Below, piece after piece: positions 1 to 9,392 of a DNA stretch of 64,000 nt. Origin of the DNA: CAKRJP01 sp963589425 (lineage in GTDB: Bacteria; Bacillota; Clostridia; Lachnospirales; Lachnospiraceae). Position numbers and translations under genes: made by a program. The notes under the pieces were generated by a model. The model saw only the letters and a list, made by a program, of their open reading frames with translations. It did not search any database and had not been told where the DNA came from. The stretch covers positions 69,462-133,461 of the forward strand of contig CAVAKZ010000001.1 of the NCBI GenBank assembly GCA_963589425.1, written 5' to 3'. Within the stretch, counting starts at the first letter, position 1. Each line of letters starts with the position of its first letter.

Positions 1-1841
1 CCCTCGTAATGTGGTTTCACATAGATGGTTCCATTGGTAAATACCGCCGTATATACCGGCTGACGCACTCGAAGTCTAGTGCAAAGAAGTCTTCGCTCTT
101 CCAACCAGCTTTCGATTTCTAATTGGTATTTCTCTGAAAGCTTAGGATAGGTCTCCTCATTGTCCGGAAGGACCACTGCCTGAACTTCATTCCTTGCATA
201 ATCCATCCAAGCTTTCACCTTTCGGATGCAAAGTCCCGGCGTTCTCTTGATCAAACTCTCATAATCTCCAGGGGTTGTGGCAGTCTCCGGAGTGTTAATA
301 TCCTTTATAAAACGCTTTCGCACTTCCTCAAGGGTCTCCTTAAAGCAGCCTCCTGTACCTTTCGCCGGATTTACAAACTGAATAGCCTGCTTATTCTCCA
401 AATTTACCGGGAAGAAGCGATTCCCCTGACGGACATTTCCATCGGGTCCTAAAGTCACTGCCAAAGATCCTAGGTAGAGTTTCGCCCCTACATAGGAGCC
501 TGGATTTGCAATCTTAATCCTCCCGCTACTTTCATAGAGGGAGTAGCTCATCTCTCTGGTCCCACCTCGTCCCGGTTTCAGGAAGTCATAGGTCTTCTCT
601 CCACTGGGAAGTTCTCGTTCTGCAATGACAGAGAAAGTAGCATTCACTACATGTTCCTTAGGAAGATTAAACTCCTGATTGTCATAGCCACCGATCTCTC
701 CAAGGAAGTATTGCCGCATCATCTCTTCATTATATATTACCACCTTTACCGCATTTTTCACACGGCCCGGTGCATATCCGAAGGCTGCTTTGTCAAATTC
801 AAAGGCATAGCAGCCTTCACCCAAGCGTTTCTTTCGATAGAATCTTCCGGTTTCTTCTCCCCCCATACTTTCCTGATATTCCATATAGGAGGTACCCTTT
901 TGCTCCTTGCCGTAAACTTTGATGTAACCTGTTTCCAACATGGCGCTATTTAAGATTACTGAGGAGGGGCTTTGGAAGGAATGGGCGATGATCATAGTTT
1001 CTTTCTGATAAACCGGAAAGAGAAATCCTGACATATAGGTTATTACAGGTACCACATCATACTGATTTTCCTTAAGAATTGCCCGATAAACATATCCTGA
1101 AATTTCTTCTCTTTCATACTGAGCCGCCTGCTTATTTGGCTGTCTAAACCTTATATATCCGCTCTGGATAAAACCGTGGGTCTCATCCTTCACCTCCAAA
1201 GGAACAAATCCCTCTTCTGTATAGCATTCCCACTGGATAGAGGCGAAAGTAAGGTCCCTGTCTTTATGAAAAGGATTCCGGATACAGCGGCTTTCAATGT
1301 CCACGTAAATGGTGCCATATTCTCCCTGACCTAGAGCGTGGTCCATAACGAAGTAAAGGGCAGATCCCTCCCGCGGAATCTTCCCAAATACTTTTGCCTG
1401 TAAAGTGACATCCTCTTCTAAAATATAGCTGATATTTTTGATGCCTTTTTCAGTCTCCCGATATAACCCCACCATATGACTGGCTGTAATATGGCGGGGA
1501 AGGCTAGTCTCAAAACTAATGTCTCCCACCAAAAATCTCTGATCTGCCGGAATGTCAAAGGACTCTTTGATTCCTCTTGGCTCCAGATAGATTTCTGCAT
1601 TTTTTCCCCGTCTTGGGGTATACCCCATCATCTCCAGAAGCTTTGCTCTAACCGATGGTGTCACCTCATCAATCTGAGATTGCTGCAGAATCTGAAGGGC
1701 AGAAAGATTCTCTAAAGTGGTAATTCCAGGATCCGCCGGATTGAAATTTGTCCACTCACTGGTATAGATTGGAATCTTATTCAGATTTTCTTCCATTAAT
1801 TCGTCATATGATTTTAATGGCATGCTTCTTGGATTCAGCAT
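1..1841 (-). CDS. CIS baseplate J/gp47-like protein (3' part outside window)
   Basis: The frame is open from the ATG at 1841 to the left edge (613 codons) without a stop, so the C-terminus is missing. GGGAG lies about 6 bases before the ATG. The N-terminal stretch with a 'FNPADPGITTLE' motif and the later 'TPGDYESLIKR' followed by alternating basic and beta-rich segments are the layout of large baseplate wedge proteins of phage tails and contractile injection systems (Pvc11/Pvc12, gp6/J type). It would sit in the baseplate wedge around the spike hub. It follows the 1037-residue baseplate gene by 14 bases and is thus in the same transcript. Family assignment is by motif and context; the exact subfamily is inferred. 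Confidence 0.8.
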   Translation of the reverse strand, partial: MLNPRSMPLKSYDELMEENLNKIPIYTSEWTNFNPADPGITTLENLSALQILQQSQIDEVTPSVRAKLLEMMGYTPRRGKNAEIYLEPRGIKESFDIPADQRFLVGDISFETSLPRHITASHMVGLYRETEKGIKNISYILEEDVTLQAKVFGKIPREGSALYFVMDHALGQGEYGTIYVDIESRCIRNPFHKDRDLTFASIQWECYTEEGFVPLEVKDETHGFIQSGYIRFRQPNKQAAQYEREEISGYVYRAILKENQYDVVPVITYMSGFLFPVYQKETMIIAHSFQSPSSVILNSAMLETGYIKVYGKEQKGTSYMEYQESMGGEETGRFYRKKRLGEGCYAFEFDKAAFGYAPGRVKNAVKVVIYNEEMMRQYFLGEIGGYDNQEFNLPKEHVVNATFSVIAERELPSGEKTYDFLKPGRGGTREMSYSLYESSGRIKIANPGSYVGAKLYLGSLAVTLGPDGNVRQGNRFFPVNLENKQAIQFVNPAKGTGGCFKETLEEVRKRFIKDINTPETATTPGDYESLIKRTPGLCIRKVKAWMDYARNEVQAVVLPDNEETYPKLSEKYQLEIESWLEERRLLCTRLRVRQPVYTAVFTNGTIYVKPHYE

Positions 1842-1855
1842 ATATTACTCCCTTT

Positions 1856-4800
1856 TTATTCAAAATGAATCTTGTGTTCTCCACTGGTAACGATGGTGTA
1901 AGGATTGCCGCGAAGAGCGCTAAACTCGGTCTCATGAAGGCCATCCTCATCTCGGTAGCGGCAAATGATCATCATTTTACGGATCAGGGCACTGCCCTTC
2001 TCCATATTTAATCTCAGCTCGATCTGGCTTTCCACCACATCCTGGCCGATTTCCCAATTGTTATTTTTCACAGGATCTAGGTAGTCCCGAAGCATCTCGA
2101 TAATGCTTTGTTGAATTTCAAAACTATCATCCTGATTCACTACCTTGATCCATGCTTCCACAGATACTTCCACAAACAGCGGTTCCACGATTTCTAACTT
2201 TGCAGGATTTACAGTAAGCTCACAATGATCCAACAAATGTTCCTTCAAGCGTCTCCGAATATTGACAAAGGAGAACCTACCGTCTTTATAGTCTTCCATT
2301 AATAATACGACACTTACCGCCTCAGGGTCAAAGCTTCCGTCCTTTTTATTGCCTACTACCACCCTCACCTGGGAAACGTTGTGGGCATAGTCTAGAACTT
2401 CCCTCTCGTAATCCACTGTGGAAATAAGTCTTCTACGGGTATTCAGTACCGTGGTACCTCTTCTTAAGGCTTCCTCCATGGTCTCCATATCCATACCGCC
2501 GTAAGCTCTGATCGGATTGTGGATTTCCTCCACAAACTGAAGATTGCTTAGGGACTCATCCACCTCGTCTGTCATAACATTGGCCCTACTTCCGTCGCAG
2601 CAGCGAACCACCGTTTTAAAGGCTGCTCCTGAAGTATTCTTTGGAATTCTTACATTAACTCCATCGCCAAAATGGATACGATTATTGATACGGTCGATTA
2701 CATAGTGGCGGTCTCCGCTTTCGGAATTGTCGAAATTGTCTACTTCCTTCCATTTAACATAAAAGTCACGGATTTCTCCTCTGATATCATATTCTGCGTA
2801 GGTCTCTCCCGGCTCCTCGATCAAAAGCCTCTTCATCTCACCCACAGAGTATTCCGTCTTTTCATTGACCCACACATCCACCCGCAAAATATTGCTGGCT
2901 GTCAAGGGGAAACTCATGTCCGGCTGGAAGGCATCAATATAATACTCTTCCTCGTCCATGGTCTCGATATTATCCACTTCTACAGCATTTAGAGCAATTT
3001 CCTCAATGAATGGTCTGCGAATCGGATGTTTCTCAAGATAAGAATCCTCGTCAATAATCTTGATCCAGTAAGCTTCCTTTCCCTCTAATGTCTTCTTGGC
3101 CATATCAGAAGGGGGCATAAAAAGAATCATTCCTGTATGGTTTAGCCCGTCGGTACGGTCTGTTAATTTTAATCTTGAAAATCCGTCCCTGGTAGAATAT
3201 TGGAAAATCAATTTTCCCAAGGACTCTCTCTCCAGTTCTCCCAACTTAAACATAAGTCCCACAGGACCGTCTAACATTTTCTTATCAAATCCCAGATACA
3301 GGGCTGTATCGTTATAATTGCTCCTAAATAAGATGGGGCAGATCTCATCCTCTGCCAATCGGTTGGTAATATCCCAGCGCTTATTCCCCTGGAAACTAAT
3401 AAGGCGGTCCGGACGCTCGTACTGTTTTTCGTAGCTATAAGCCACCTTTAAATTCTTAATCACCGGACAGTGATGAAGTCCCGGCTGGAAATAACAATTG
3501 TCAGACCGAATCAACTGAATTCGAATGCTGAGACCCTGGTATCCGCCGGTATCGGTAGATCTCCAATCCCTTGGACACTGAAATTCCAATTTACAATGTC
3601 CCGCCGTATCATCCTGGAACAAATTAGCCACCGGACGGTTTACCGGAAGTTTCTTCCAACCCAACCCATTATAATACTCGATAGTAATCTCGTCTGCGTA
3701 GACTTCTGCCACAGCCCCAATTACGTCTCGTTTTGGCTTTTTCTTGATGATCTTTAAAACATCCTCTTCCTTTGCCTCCGGAAGAGATGCCAAATGCTTT
3801 TCAAATTCCAGGTCAAAATCAATGCTGACAAAGGCTCCTGGATTCGAAAAATAACTGTGTCCGATAAATAAATCCGAAAACAGGGATAGCCGCTTTCCAA
3901 ATGGATAGAATTTATGCACGTCTAATTCTGAGAAACTGTCCATAACATAGTCCGGACAAGCAGGTTTCCCTGAAGAAGAAAAACGAATATCTGAGATAGT
4001 AACGTTCTTCTCTACCACCTTCTCCGGCTTTAAAAGAAGGGCGGAATATTCTTCATTTCCAAGACGCACTTTTTTGCAGGCCTTGGATTTTCGGAATACC
4101 AGGTATCTTCCCTTTTCCCCCCGAAGATCGGTAATCTTCTCAAAACCACTTTCTCCGTAGTAATAGAGGCTGTACTCCCCTTTTAAAATTCCATTTACTA
4201 AGGCAAAAGCTCCCGGAAGATCCATCCAAATATCATTTTCAATTTCATCAAAAAGATGGGTATGGTACATAACAAGTCCTGTTTTTCCATAAGCCTCTCC
4301 CGAAAAATCAAACAAGGAAAATTCCCGGAAGTTCTGACTCTCCATATCCTCTTCGTTCTCAGAAATTTCTGGGAGTTTAGCTGTTGTAGAAGCATCCGGC
4401 TCCTCTTTTTCAGAGGCAAGTTCCATTAGCTGCTCTGCATCTTCCCTATCTTCCACTACTTCCATATCCTTGGAAATAAATTCCACCTTAGGGAAGGAGC
4501 CCTTTAAAGGAATCACCTTTCCTGTAAGACCGGAAGCCATAAACATAGTAGTAAGCTTAGCCTCTGTAATATAAATTCCATGGGCAGTCTCGAATACAAT
4601 AGGTTTTTCCTCGTCCATTCCACCAAGAAGCTTAGTACCCTTTTTGACCTTCTGACCGGGAATGGTGTCCGGAATCATATTCATCTGGACAATACTATGG
4701 GCCGGGTAAGCTGCCTTAGGAGAAATTCCCAGCATATTTACAAGCTCCACATAATCTCTCTCTAAGGTAGTATTATACCGCCTTACATTATCCTGCATCT

Positions 4801-4969
4801 GATCTGCAAAGAGCAAAGCAATGACAGAACCAATATCCGGATCGTCCTCATTAAACTGCCATTCCGGAGTATAGGACTTTGCCAGACTCTTGATCTTATC
4901 TAAAATCTCTTTCCTTTTTCGATTGTCAATTACATAATCACTGGATGTTATCGTCTTCCACTGCTTCAT
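1856..4969 (-). CDS. CIS baseplate assembly protein, gp6/J-like
   Basis: A 1037-residue protein. The N-terminus has 'DDPDIGSVIALLFADQM', typical of putative baseplate assembly proteins of contractile injection systems. The C-terminal third has 'STVDYEREVLDYAHNVSQV' and an 'EIGQDVVESQIELRL' segment, the usual end of baseplate J/gp47 proteins. It should form the wedge that links hub and sheath. I chose the ATG at 4969 because GAGGAAA stands 7 bases before it; an upstream TTG at 5002 in the same frame has no good ribosome binding site. The start overlaps the end of the gp25 gene by 32 bases, so the two are translationally coupled. It is longer than phage J proteins (about 300 residues) but normal for CIS baseplate wedge proteins. 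Confidence 0.85.
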   Translation of the reverse strand: MKQWKTITSSDYVIDNRKRKEILDKIKSLAKSYTPEWQFNEDDPDIGSVIALLFADQMQDNVRRYNTTLERDYVELVNMLGISPKAAYPAHSIVQMNMIPDTIPGQKVKKGTKLLGGMDEEKPIVFETAHGIYITEAKLTTMFMASGLTGKVIPLKGSFPKVEFISKDMEVVEDREDAEQLMELASEKEEPDASTTAKLPEISENEEDMESQNFREFSLFDFSGEAYGKTGLVMYHTHLFDEIENDIWMDLPGAFALVNGILKGEYSLYYYGESGFEKITDLRGEKGRYLVFRKSKACKKVRLGNEEYSALLLKPEKVVEKNVTISDIRFSSSGKPACPDYVMDSFSELDVHKFYPFGKRLSLFSDLFIGHSYFSNPGAFVSIDFDLEFEKHLASLPEAKEEDVLKIIKKKPKRDVIGAVAEVYADEITIEYYNGLGWKKLPVNRPVANLFQDDTAGHCKLEFQCPRDWRSTDTGGYQGLSIRIQLIRSDNCYFQPGLHHCPVIKNLKVAYSYEKQYERPDRLISFQGNKRWDITNRLAEDEICPILFRSNYNDTALYLGFDKKMLDGPVGLMFKLGELERESLGKLIFQYSTRDGFSRLKLTDRTDGLNHTGMILFMPPSDMAKKTLEGKEAYWIKIIDEDSYLEKHPIRRPFIEEIALNAVEVDNIETMDEEEYYIDAFQPDMSFPLTASNILRVDVWVNEKTEYSVGEMKRLLIEEPGETYAEYDIRGEIRDFYVKWKEVDNFDNSESGDRHYVIDRINNRIHFGDGVNVRIPKNTSGAAFKTVVRCCDGSRANVMTDEVDESLSNLQFVEEIHNPIRAYGGMDMETMEEALRRGTTVLNTRRRLISTVDYEREVLDYAHNVSQVRVVVGNKKDGSFDPEAVSVVLLMEDYKDGRFSFVNIRRRLKEHLLDHCELTVNPAKLEIVEPLFVEVSVEAWIKVVNQDDSFEIQQSIIEMLRDYLDPVKNNNWEIGQDVVESQIELRLNMEKGSALIRKMMIICRYRDEDGLHETEFSALRGNPYTIVTSGEHKIHFE

Positions 4970-5384
4970 ACTCTGTTTCCTCTTCCTTCGGCGCTTCTCC
5001 AAGATAGAACGGGAATACCATATTCTCCGTCACATTTCTTCCCCTGATCTGACATGCGATATTTACAAACAAACATCCCGGTTTACTGCTGTAGTCTAAT
5101 TTCACATCTACACCGGCCACCCTGGGCTCATTGTTAAGAATATCTGAGCGGAGCTGGCTTGCCATAAGATTCAGCATGGTAAGATCTGTCTCACCAAATA
5201 CGTAGCTCGCAGCTCTGCTTCCAAAGTCCCGCCGCATAAAACGCTCTGTCTTCTGGGTCATTAAAATCAGGTAAATGCTTTCCTTCACGCTCTGCTCATT
5301 CTCTGATGTAACAAAACGTCCGGTAGCAGGATTGATCTGAGGCGGGAATTTCATTCCTCTCCCTAAAAATGTATTTTCTCTCAT
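4938..5384 (-). CDS. GPW/gp25 family baseplate wedge protein
   Basis: A 148-residue protein with the gp25 core: 'SENEQSVKESIYLILMTQ', then 'ERFMRRDFGS', an 'EPRVAGVDV' strand and a C-terminal beta segment. In phage T4 and all contractile systems gp25 proteins sit at the inner baseplate, where they start sheath assembly through a conserved EPR motif, which is present here at about residues 85-87. The ATG at 5384 has GGGAGGA 6 bases upstream. It lies between the spike gene (16 bases upstream) and the large baseplate gene (overlap downstream), the order seen in many CIS loci. The C-terminal tail is acidic (EEETEYEAVEDD). Confidence 0.93.
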   Translation of the reverse strand: MRENTFLGRGMKFPPQINPATGRFVTSENEQSVKESIYLILMTQKTERFMRRDFGSRAASYVFGETDLTMLNLMASQLRSDILNNEPRVAGVDVKLDYSSKPGCLFVNIACQIRGRNVTENMVFPFYLGEAPKEEETEYEAVEDDNIQ

Positions 5385-5399
5385 GTATCTTCCTCCCTA

Positions 5400-6218
5400 C
5401 TAGCCGATCTTGATGGGCGAGCCACCGATGCTGCTGATTCCGCTGCTGCTGACCTTAAAGGAAGCCGAGGCATCCACAGCAACATTTCCTCCACTGAGGC
5501 CAAATTTACCGTTGGTCTCTAGCTTGGCACTTTGGTCTGCCTCTACCTTCAGCTTATTGCATTTCACACTGATGGTTCCGGTTTCCCCGTTTAAAATCAA
5601 CTCAATGGAATCTCCTACGTTAATGGTCATTTTCTGCTCTGTCTTTACATTAATCCTTCCATTTCCATCAGCAGTCTTAATCTCTATTTGATTCTTACCC
5701 TCTTTGTCACTAAGACTCATAATTCCTTTTTTGTTGTCTAGGGTTAAATTGTGCGTCTTGTTGGAGGTGTGGATTAAAATTTTATCCTCCTCCCCTTCCT
5801 TCTCCGGCACATCTGCAAACTCAATAGTGTTTCCATTTTTGGTGACAATACGCTTACAATCATTTTTCTCCTTCACAGAACCGGTTAGGAATTTATTGCT
5901 GTCCTTTGGAATACAGCCGATAATATAAGGTTTCTCGATATTGCCATTTTCAAATGCCACAAGAACCTGATCCCCCACCTCCGGCAGGAAATAAAAGCCC
6001 CACTTGCTGCCGCTGTATGGCATAGCCACTCTGGCCCACTTTAATTCATTTGCAGAAGCATCCCTCACCGGAATCTCCACACAAACCCGACCCGGCATTT
6101 CCTGGGCGTAGTTGGATTGAACAATCCCAATCACAACTCCTGTCATCCGGTTGTCTCCGGTTTCTGTTTTGGTCACCTGCTTGGCGGCAATCTCATCCAT
6201 AATATCGTATAAACCCAT
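5400..6218 (-). CDS. Spike protein, gpV/gp5 OB-fold family (VgrG C-terminal half)
   Basis: A 272-residue protein. Residues about 25-110 match the gp5/gpV OB fold: 'MTGVVIGIVQSNYAQEMPGR' leading to 'FLPEVGDQVLVAFENGN' and 'PYIIGCI'. The rest is repetitive beta sequence (ITINVGDSIELILNG, ISVKCNKLKVEA, GISSIGGSPIKIG) that fits a triple-stranded beta-helix needle. In this system the VgrG functions are split: this is the needle, and the adjacent gene at 6225-7439 is the gpD hub. Its tip would be capped by the PAAR-like DUF4280 protein encoded at 15396-15785. It starts 6 bases after the gpD gene ends, so the two are made together. Confidence 0.9.
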   Translation of the reverse strand: MGLYDIMDEIAAKQVTKTETGDNRMTGVVIGIVQSNYAQEMPGRVCVEIPVRDASANELKWARVAMPYSGSKWGFYFLPEVGDQVLVAFENGNIEKPYIIGCIPKDSNKFLTGSVKEKNDCKRIVTKNGNTIEFADVPEKEGEEDKILIHTSNKTHNLTLDNKKGIMSLSDKEGKNQIEIKTADGNGRINVKTEQKMTINVGDSIELILNGETGTISVKCNKLKVEADQSAKLETNGKFGLSGGNVAVDASASFKVSSSGISSIGGSPIKIG

Positions 6219-6224
6219 GTATGA

Positions 6225-7439
6225 TTACTCCTTTAATCCAGCTGCTTTGCCTTCTAACTTCACTAAATATTTTCCATCTGTAGTCATCTGGTGGATGGTT
6301 CGATTGATATAAAAGGTATTATCAATTCCCTCACCTAACCCGGAAAGTTCTATAAAATATCCCGGCAGATACTCCGGCAATCCCTGAATCTCACATTCAA
6401 AGGCTCCAAACCGGTAGGCCATCTGGTCCATAAGAGACTGGGCTCTGTACTCTGCCTCCTCCTTGGAAGTCGCTGTGGCATCTATGTAAACCTTTTCGCT
6501 GCCCTTAATCAAAGTCTTGGCTTTACTAGGCAGGCTATTTTGATTTTTCTGAACAGCCTGTATCAACTTTGCCTTGGAAGCATCGGTGGCTCTTACTGTA
6601 ACCTGATTGGCTACTCCTGTCACATCATAGGAAATGTCAAAACTATACATACCCATACCGGGAGTCACCACCAATCTGGTATCGGTATCTGACTTAGCCT
6701 TTCTAAAATAAACACTTCCACACTCGGTAAAAAATTCGTAATTGTAGCGCTTAGCTGCCTTTACAATAAATTCATAGTCACTTTCTGCCACCATCTCAAT
6801 GGTGCGGTCTGTTGCCTCGGAGCTATTAGAACCACTACTGTTTCCTCCTGACAGAGCCCCAACGCTTCCTAAGGAAGTGTCCTCTTTGGCCCTTAATCCG
6901 GAATTCTCCTTGTCCGGGGTGTCAGTCACTCGAATCTCCTCAATAATACCGGAAGACTGCATATTAGTATAAACACTCTTCTCCAAGATTTCCTGAACAG
7001 CTCCTGAATAGCAGCTTGCTTTTAGCTGTCTGGAATAGGTACTGGACATCATAATACCCTTGACATCCATGGCGGTTACTCGAATACAGGGGATTTCCTC
7101 CATACCATGACGGTAATTCACTCGCATAATAGCACCTACAAAGATAATCTTTGCCTGGCGGCCATAGCCTGTGGCAATCTCCACCTTAGCCCCCAGAGTA
7201 AGGAATTTCTTCAAGTTACTATCTATATTGAAGCTTGCCGCAGCTTTGTCATACACATTGTAGATAGAAAATTCTGCAATAGAGGCCTCATATCCACTGG
7301 TAAGATCCACATAAATATCCGATACAGAGAAGCCATTCTTTTTTTCTCCGATACTCTTGCCGGCAACTTTAATTACAACGAAAGCATCCTCTAATCCATT
7401 ATATGTAGTTTTTAAATCATCAAAATTATAAGTCGCCAT
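6225..7439 (-). CDS. Phage late control gene D-like hub protein (VgrG N-terminal half)
   Basis: A 404-residue protein of the gpD/gp27 family, forming the trimeric hub that joins tube and spike. The central motif 'ESDYEFIVKAAKRYNYEFF' followed by 'VYFRKAKSD' is the family signature (a tail-hub fold reading as 'single-residue phage-like ring'). The C-terminus, with 'LPEYLPGYFIELSGLGEGID' and an 'HQMTTDGKYLVKLE' strand, also fits. A Ser/Gly-rich loop (SGGNSSGSNSS, about residues 198-208) interrupts the domain and may be exposed. The ATG at 7439 is taken; it lies 31 bases from the preceding CIS_tube gene. Upstream and downstream CIS genes support the call. Confidence 0.87.
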   Translation of the reverse strand: MATYNFDDLKTTYNGLEDAFVVIKVAGKSIGEKKNGFSVSDIYVDLTSGYEASIAEFSIYNVYDKAAASFNIDSNLKKFLTLGAKVEIATGYGRQAKIIFVGAIMRVNYRHGMEEIPCIRVTAMDVKGIMMSSTYSRQLKASCYSGAVQEILEKSVYTNMQSSGIIEEIRVTDTPDKENSGLRAKEDTSLGSVGALSGGNSSGSNSSEATDRTIEMVAESDYEFIVKAAKRYNYEFFTECGSVYFRKAKSDTDTRLVVTPGMGMYSFDISYDVTGVANQVTVRATDASKAKLIQAVQKNQNSLPSKAKTLIKGSEKVYIDATATSKEEAEYRAQSLMDQMAYRFGAFECEIQGLPEYLPGYFIELSGLGEGIDNTFYINRTIHQMTTDGKYLVKLEGKAAGLKE

Positions 7440-7470
7440 ATAATTTTTGCTTTCCTTTTTTTATTTTATC

Positions 7471-8463
7471 TTATAGATGAAAGATATTAGAGGCAACAAA
7501 CTTAGCATTCTGCTGAAAGGTCGTCCCACTACTCTTTTGTCCTACCACATTCTCTGCAGCACTGCTACTACTGTAAGTAGCTTTCTGGGCTAATTTATTC
7601 CCTGCCTCAAACAAGGTGTCATAGGTCTTTTCCCAGTCTTTACTTGCACTTGAGGAATCAAATCGATCATCCTGACGAATTTCCACATGAACCTTGGAGC
7701 GAATAGGATCTCCATCCCGATTAAACATGGTATACTCCACATTCACGCCTGTAATTTCCCCCCAGAAAATTGTCTTGTTCCATACAACACAGACCATTCG
7801 GGTATAAGGATGGGCAATAGCTGCCACAAAAAGCTCTGAGATATTCTGTACAGAATATCTTTTCCCCTTGTTGGCTGCTAATTCACTGGAAGAATTAAGG
7901 TTTCCAAGGATTCCCGTTTTTATACTATTGGCAATTCCAGACACTGATCCCACATTAGAGGAATCAAAAGTAGAAAAAGCATTGGAATTCACTGTTTCAT
8001 CAAAGATCAAATCCATGTACAGCATAATCTCATAAGGTACATTCATAATCTGAAAGGTCCCGCTTCCCCCTACTCCGGAATAACGATCAACAGACTTACC
8101 TCCTCTACTGACAAACTGAAGGGTACTTGGATTATATTGCACCTTAATAGGGATAAAGCCTTTTGCTTCAGTTTGATTTGTGGATAATGTCTCCAAGCGA
8201 TCAGCATTTGTGGATAGATTAGATAACCCTGCCCCATAATTTCCTACCTGTTGTGCCAATGCCTTAAATTCATTTTCATATTGTTTATTGTTTGCCTTCC
8301 ACTTCAGCTTTTCTTCTGCTTGAAGATTTTTCGGCATCTCATTGGCTTCCCATTCATCGGAAATTGTATTAACCGCCTTTTTGTGAAACAAAAAATAGGC
8401 CTTGTCTACACCTAAGACGCTATTTCCAACTCTTGCTGCCGAGCTAGCTCCTATATCTGCCAT
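7471..8463 (-). CDS. CIS tube protein (Afp7/Pvc7 N-terminal family)
   Basis: A 330-residue protein with the CIS_tube signature 'IPIKVQYNPSTLQF' at about residue 100, then 'YEIMLYMDLIFDETVN' and 'CVVWNKTIFWGEITGVNVEY'. Proteins of this family (Afp7, Pvc7) make the ring between the inner tube and the spike hub. Many relatives carry a C-terminal LysM domain; here I see none, only a Ser-rich end. The N-terminal 90 residues are a charged extension absent from the shortest relatives. The gene starts 16 bases after the end of a second, related gene (8480-9355), which suggests duplication followed by divergence. Confidence 0.85.
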   Translation of the reverse strand: MADIGASSAARVGNSVLGVDKAYFLFHKKAVNTISDEWEANEMPKNLQAEEKLKWKANNKQYENEFKALAQQVGNYGAGLSNLSTNADRLETLSTNQTEAKGFIPIKVQYNPSTLQFVSRGGKSVDRYSGVGGSGTFQIMNVPYEIMLYMDLIFDETVNSNAFSTFDSSNVGSVSGIANSIKTGILGNLNSSSELAANKGKRYSVQNISELFVAAIAHPYTRMVCVVWNKTIFWGEITGVNVEYTMFNRDGDPIRSKVHVEIRQDDRFDSSSASKDWEKTYDTLFEAGNKLAQKATYSSSSAAENVVGQKSSGTTFQQNAKFVASNIFHL

Positions 8464-8479
8464 TAATTATTCCACTCCT

Positions 8480-9355
8480 TTACCAATTAATAGGATTAAA
8501 GGCCTTGCTGGATCCGAACAAGTCACTAGCCAAGCTGGAAGCGCCTTTTTCATCCACTGCCTTTATCAGTTCCTCATATCGTTCTTTCCAAAGGCTGGCA
8601 TAACCATTTCCGCCCTTCTCTCCGGAAGCATAGATTCTCAGACTTACCTCCGCCCGGATTGGCTCTCCTTTGGGATTAAACATAGTGTAATTACACTGAA
8701 CAGAGTTCAAATCTCCGGAATACTCCAGGTGATTCCAGCAAAATGTCACCTTTCGATTTTCAGCATTACGCAAGGTAGTCAAAAAACCTTCTGCGATTTG
8801 CCGCACATAATTGTTTTCTCCCAGCCAGCTATCTCCGGTAGCCAAATTAACTCCCTGCTTCACTACATTAGAGGCATTCACATTATATCGATCCATCATA
8901 AATGCATCGGTATTGGTTTCCGCATCAAAGATCACCTTAAAGTCCACGGTAATATTGGCCGGAATCGGTCCATAGGTTATCCCACTTTCACTTCCGTTGT
9001 CCGGATCTTTGTCATCCTTCTTATAGTTTGCAATGGTATTTAAACCACCACCATAGGCGGATATTCTCAAAGTGGATGGATTAAATTGAAAGGTCAAAGT
9101 TTGTGTGGACTTATCTCCATAATTAAAACTGGCATCATTTCCGCCTAGCTTCTCTATCAACGTAGTATTTGAACTCCCGGCAATCTGATCCCCGGCATTC
9201 AAAATACTGCCAGTCATGCTACCATTGATATCACTGGTAAGTCCTGCCAGACTAATCTTGTCAGCATATTTCTTCGTCTTTGTCTGCTGGTCAACTACAA
9301 TGGCATCCCCTTTTAACTTTGAACTAAAGGTAATGGTTGCCTTCGTTATGCTCAT
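8480..9355 (-). CDS. CIS tube protein paralogue (Afp7/Pvc7 N-terminal family)
   Basis: A 291-residue protein related to the next gene. It holds 'LTFQFNPSTLRISAYGGG' at about residue 86, then 'VDFKVIFDAETNTDAFMMD', 'KVTFCWNHLEYSGDLNSV' and 'MFNPKGEPIRAEVSLRIYA', in the same order as the neighbour. The paired arrangement resembles Afp7-like adaptor proteins, where one member contacts the tube and the other the hub; which is which cannot be told from sequence. The ATG at 9355 is preceded by a purine-rich GGAGGTGG at 9-16 bases. It lies downstream of the coiled-coil gene with a 37-base gap. Confidence 0.82.
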   Translation of the reverse strand: MSITKATITFSSKLKGDAIVVDQQTKTKKYADKISLAGLTSDINGSMTGSILNAGDQIAGSSNTTLIEKLGGNDASFNYGDKSTQTLTFQFNPSTLRISAYGGGLNTIANYKKDDKDPDNGSESGITYGPIPANITVDFKVIFDAETNTDAFMMDRYNVNASNVVKQGVNLATGDSWLGENNYVRQIAEGFLTTLRNAENRKVTFCWNHLEYSGDLNSVQCNYTMFNPKGEPIRAEVSLRIYASGEKGGNGYASLWKERYEELIKAVDEKGASSLASDLFGSSKAFNPINW

Positions 9356-9392
9356 TACCCATCCACCTCCTTTTACATTCTTTTATGTGCTC

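Noticed and set aside
4970..5002. Upstream TTG start for the large baseplate gene
   Set aside because: An ATG at 4969 has a good ribosome binding site; the TTG has none.
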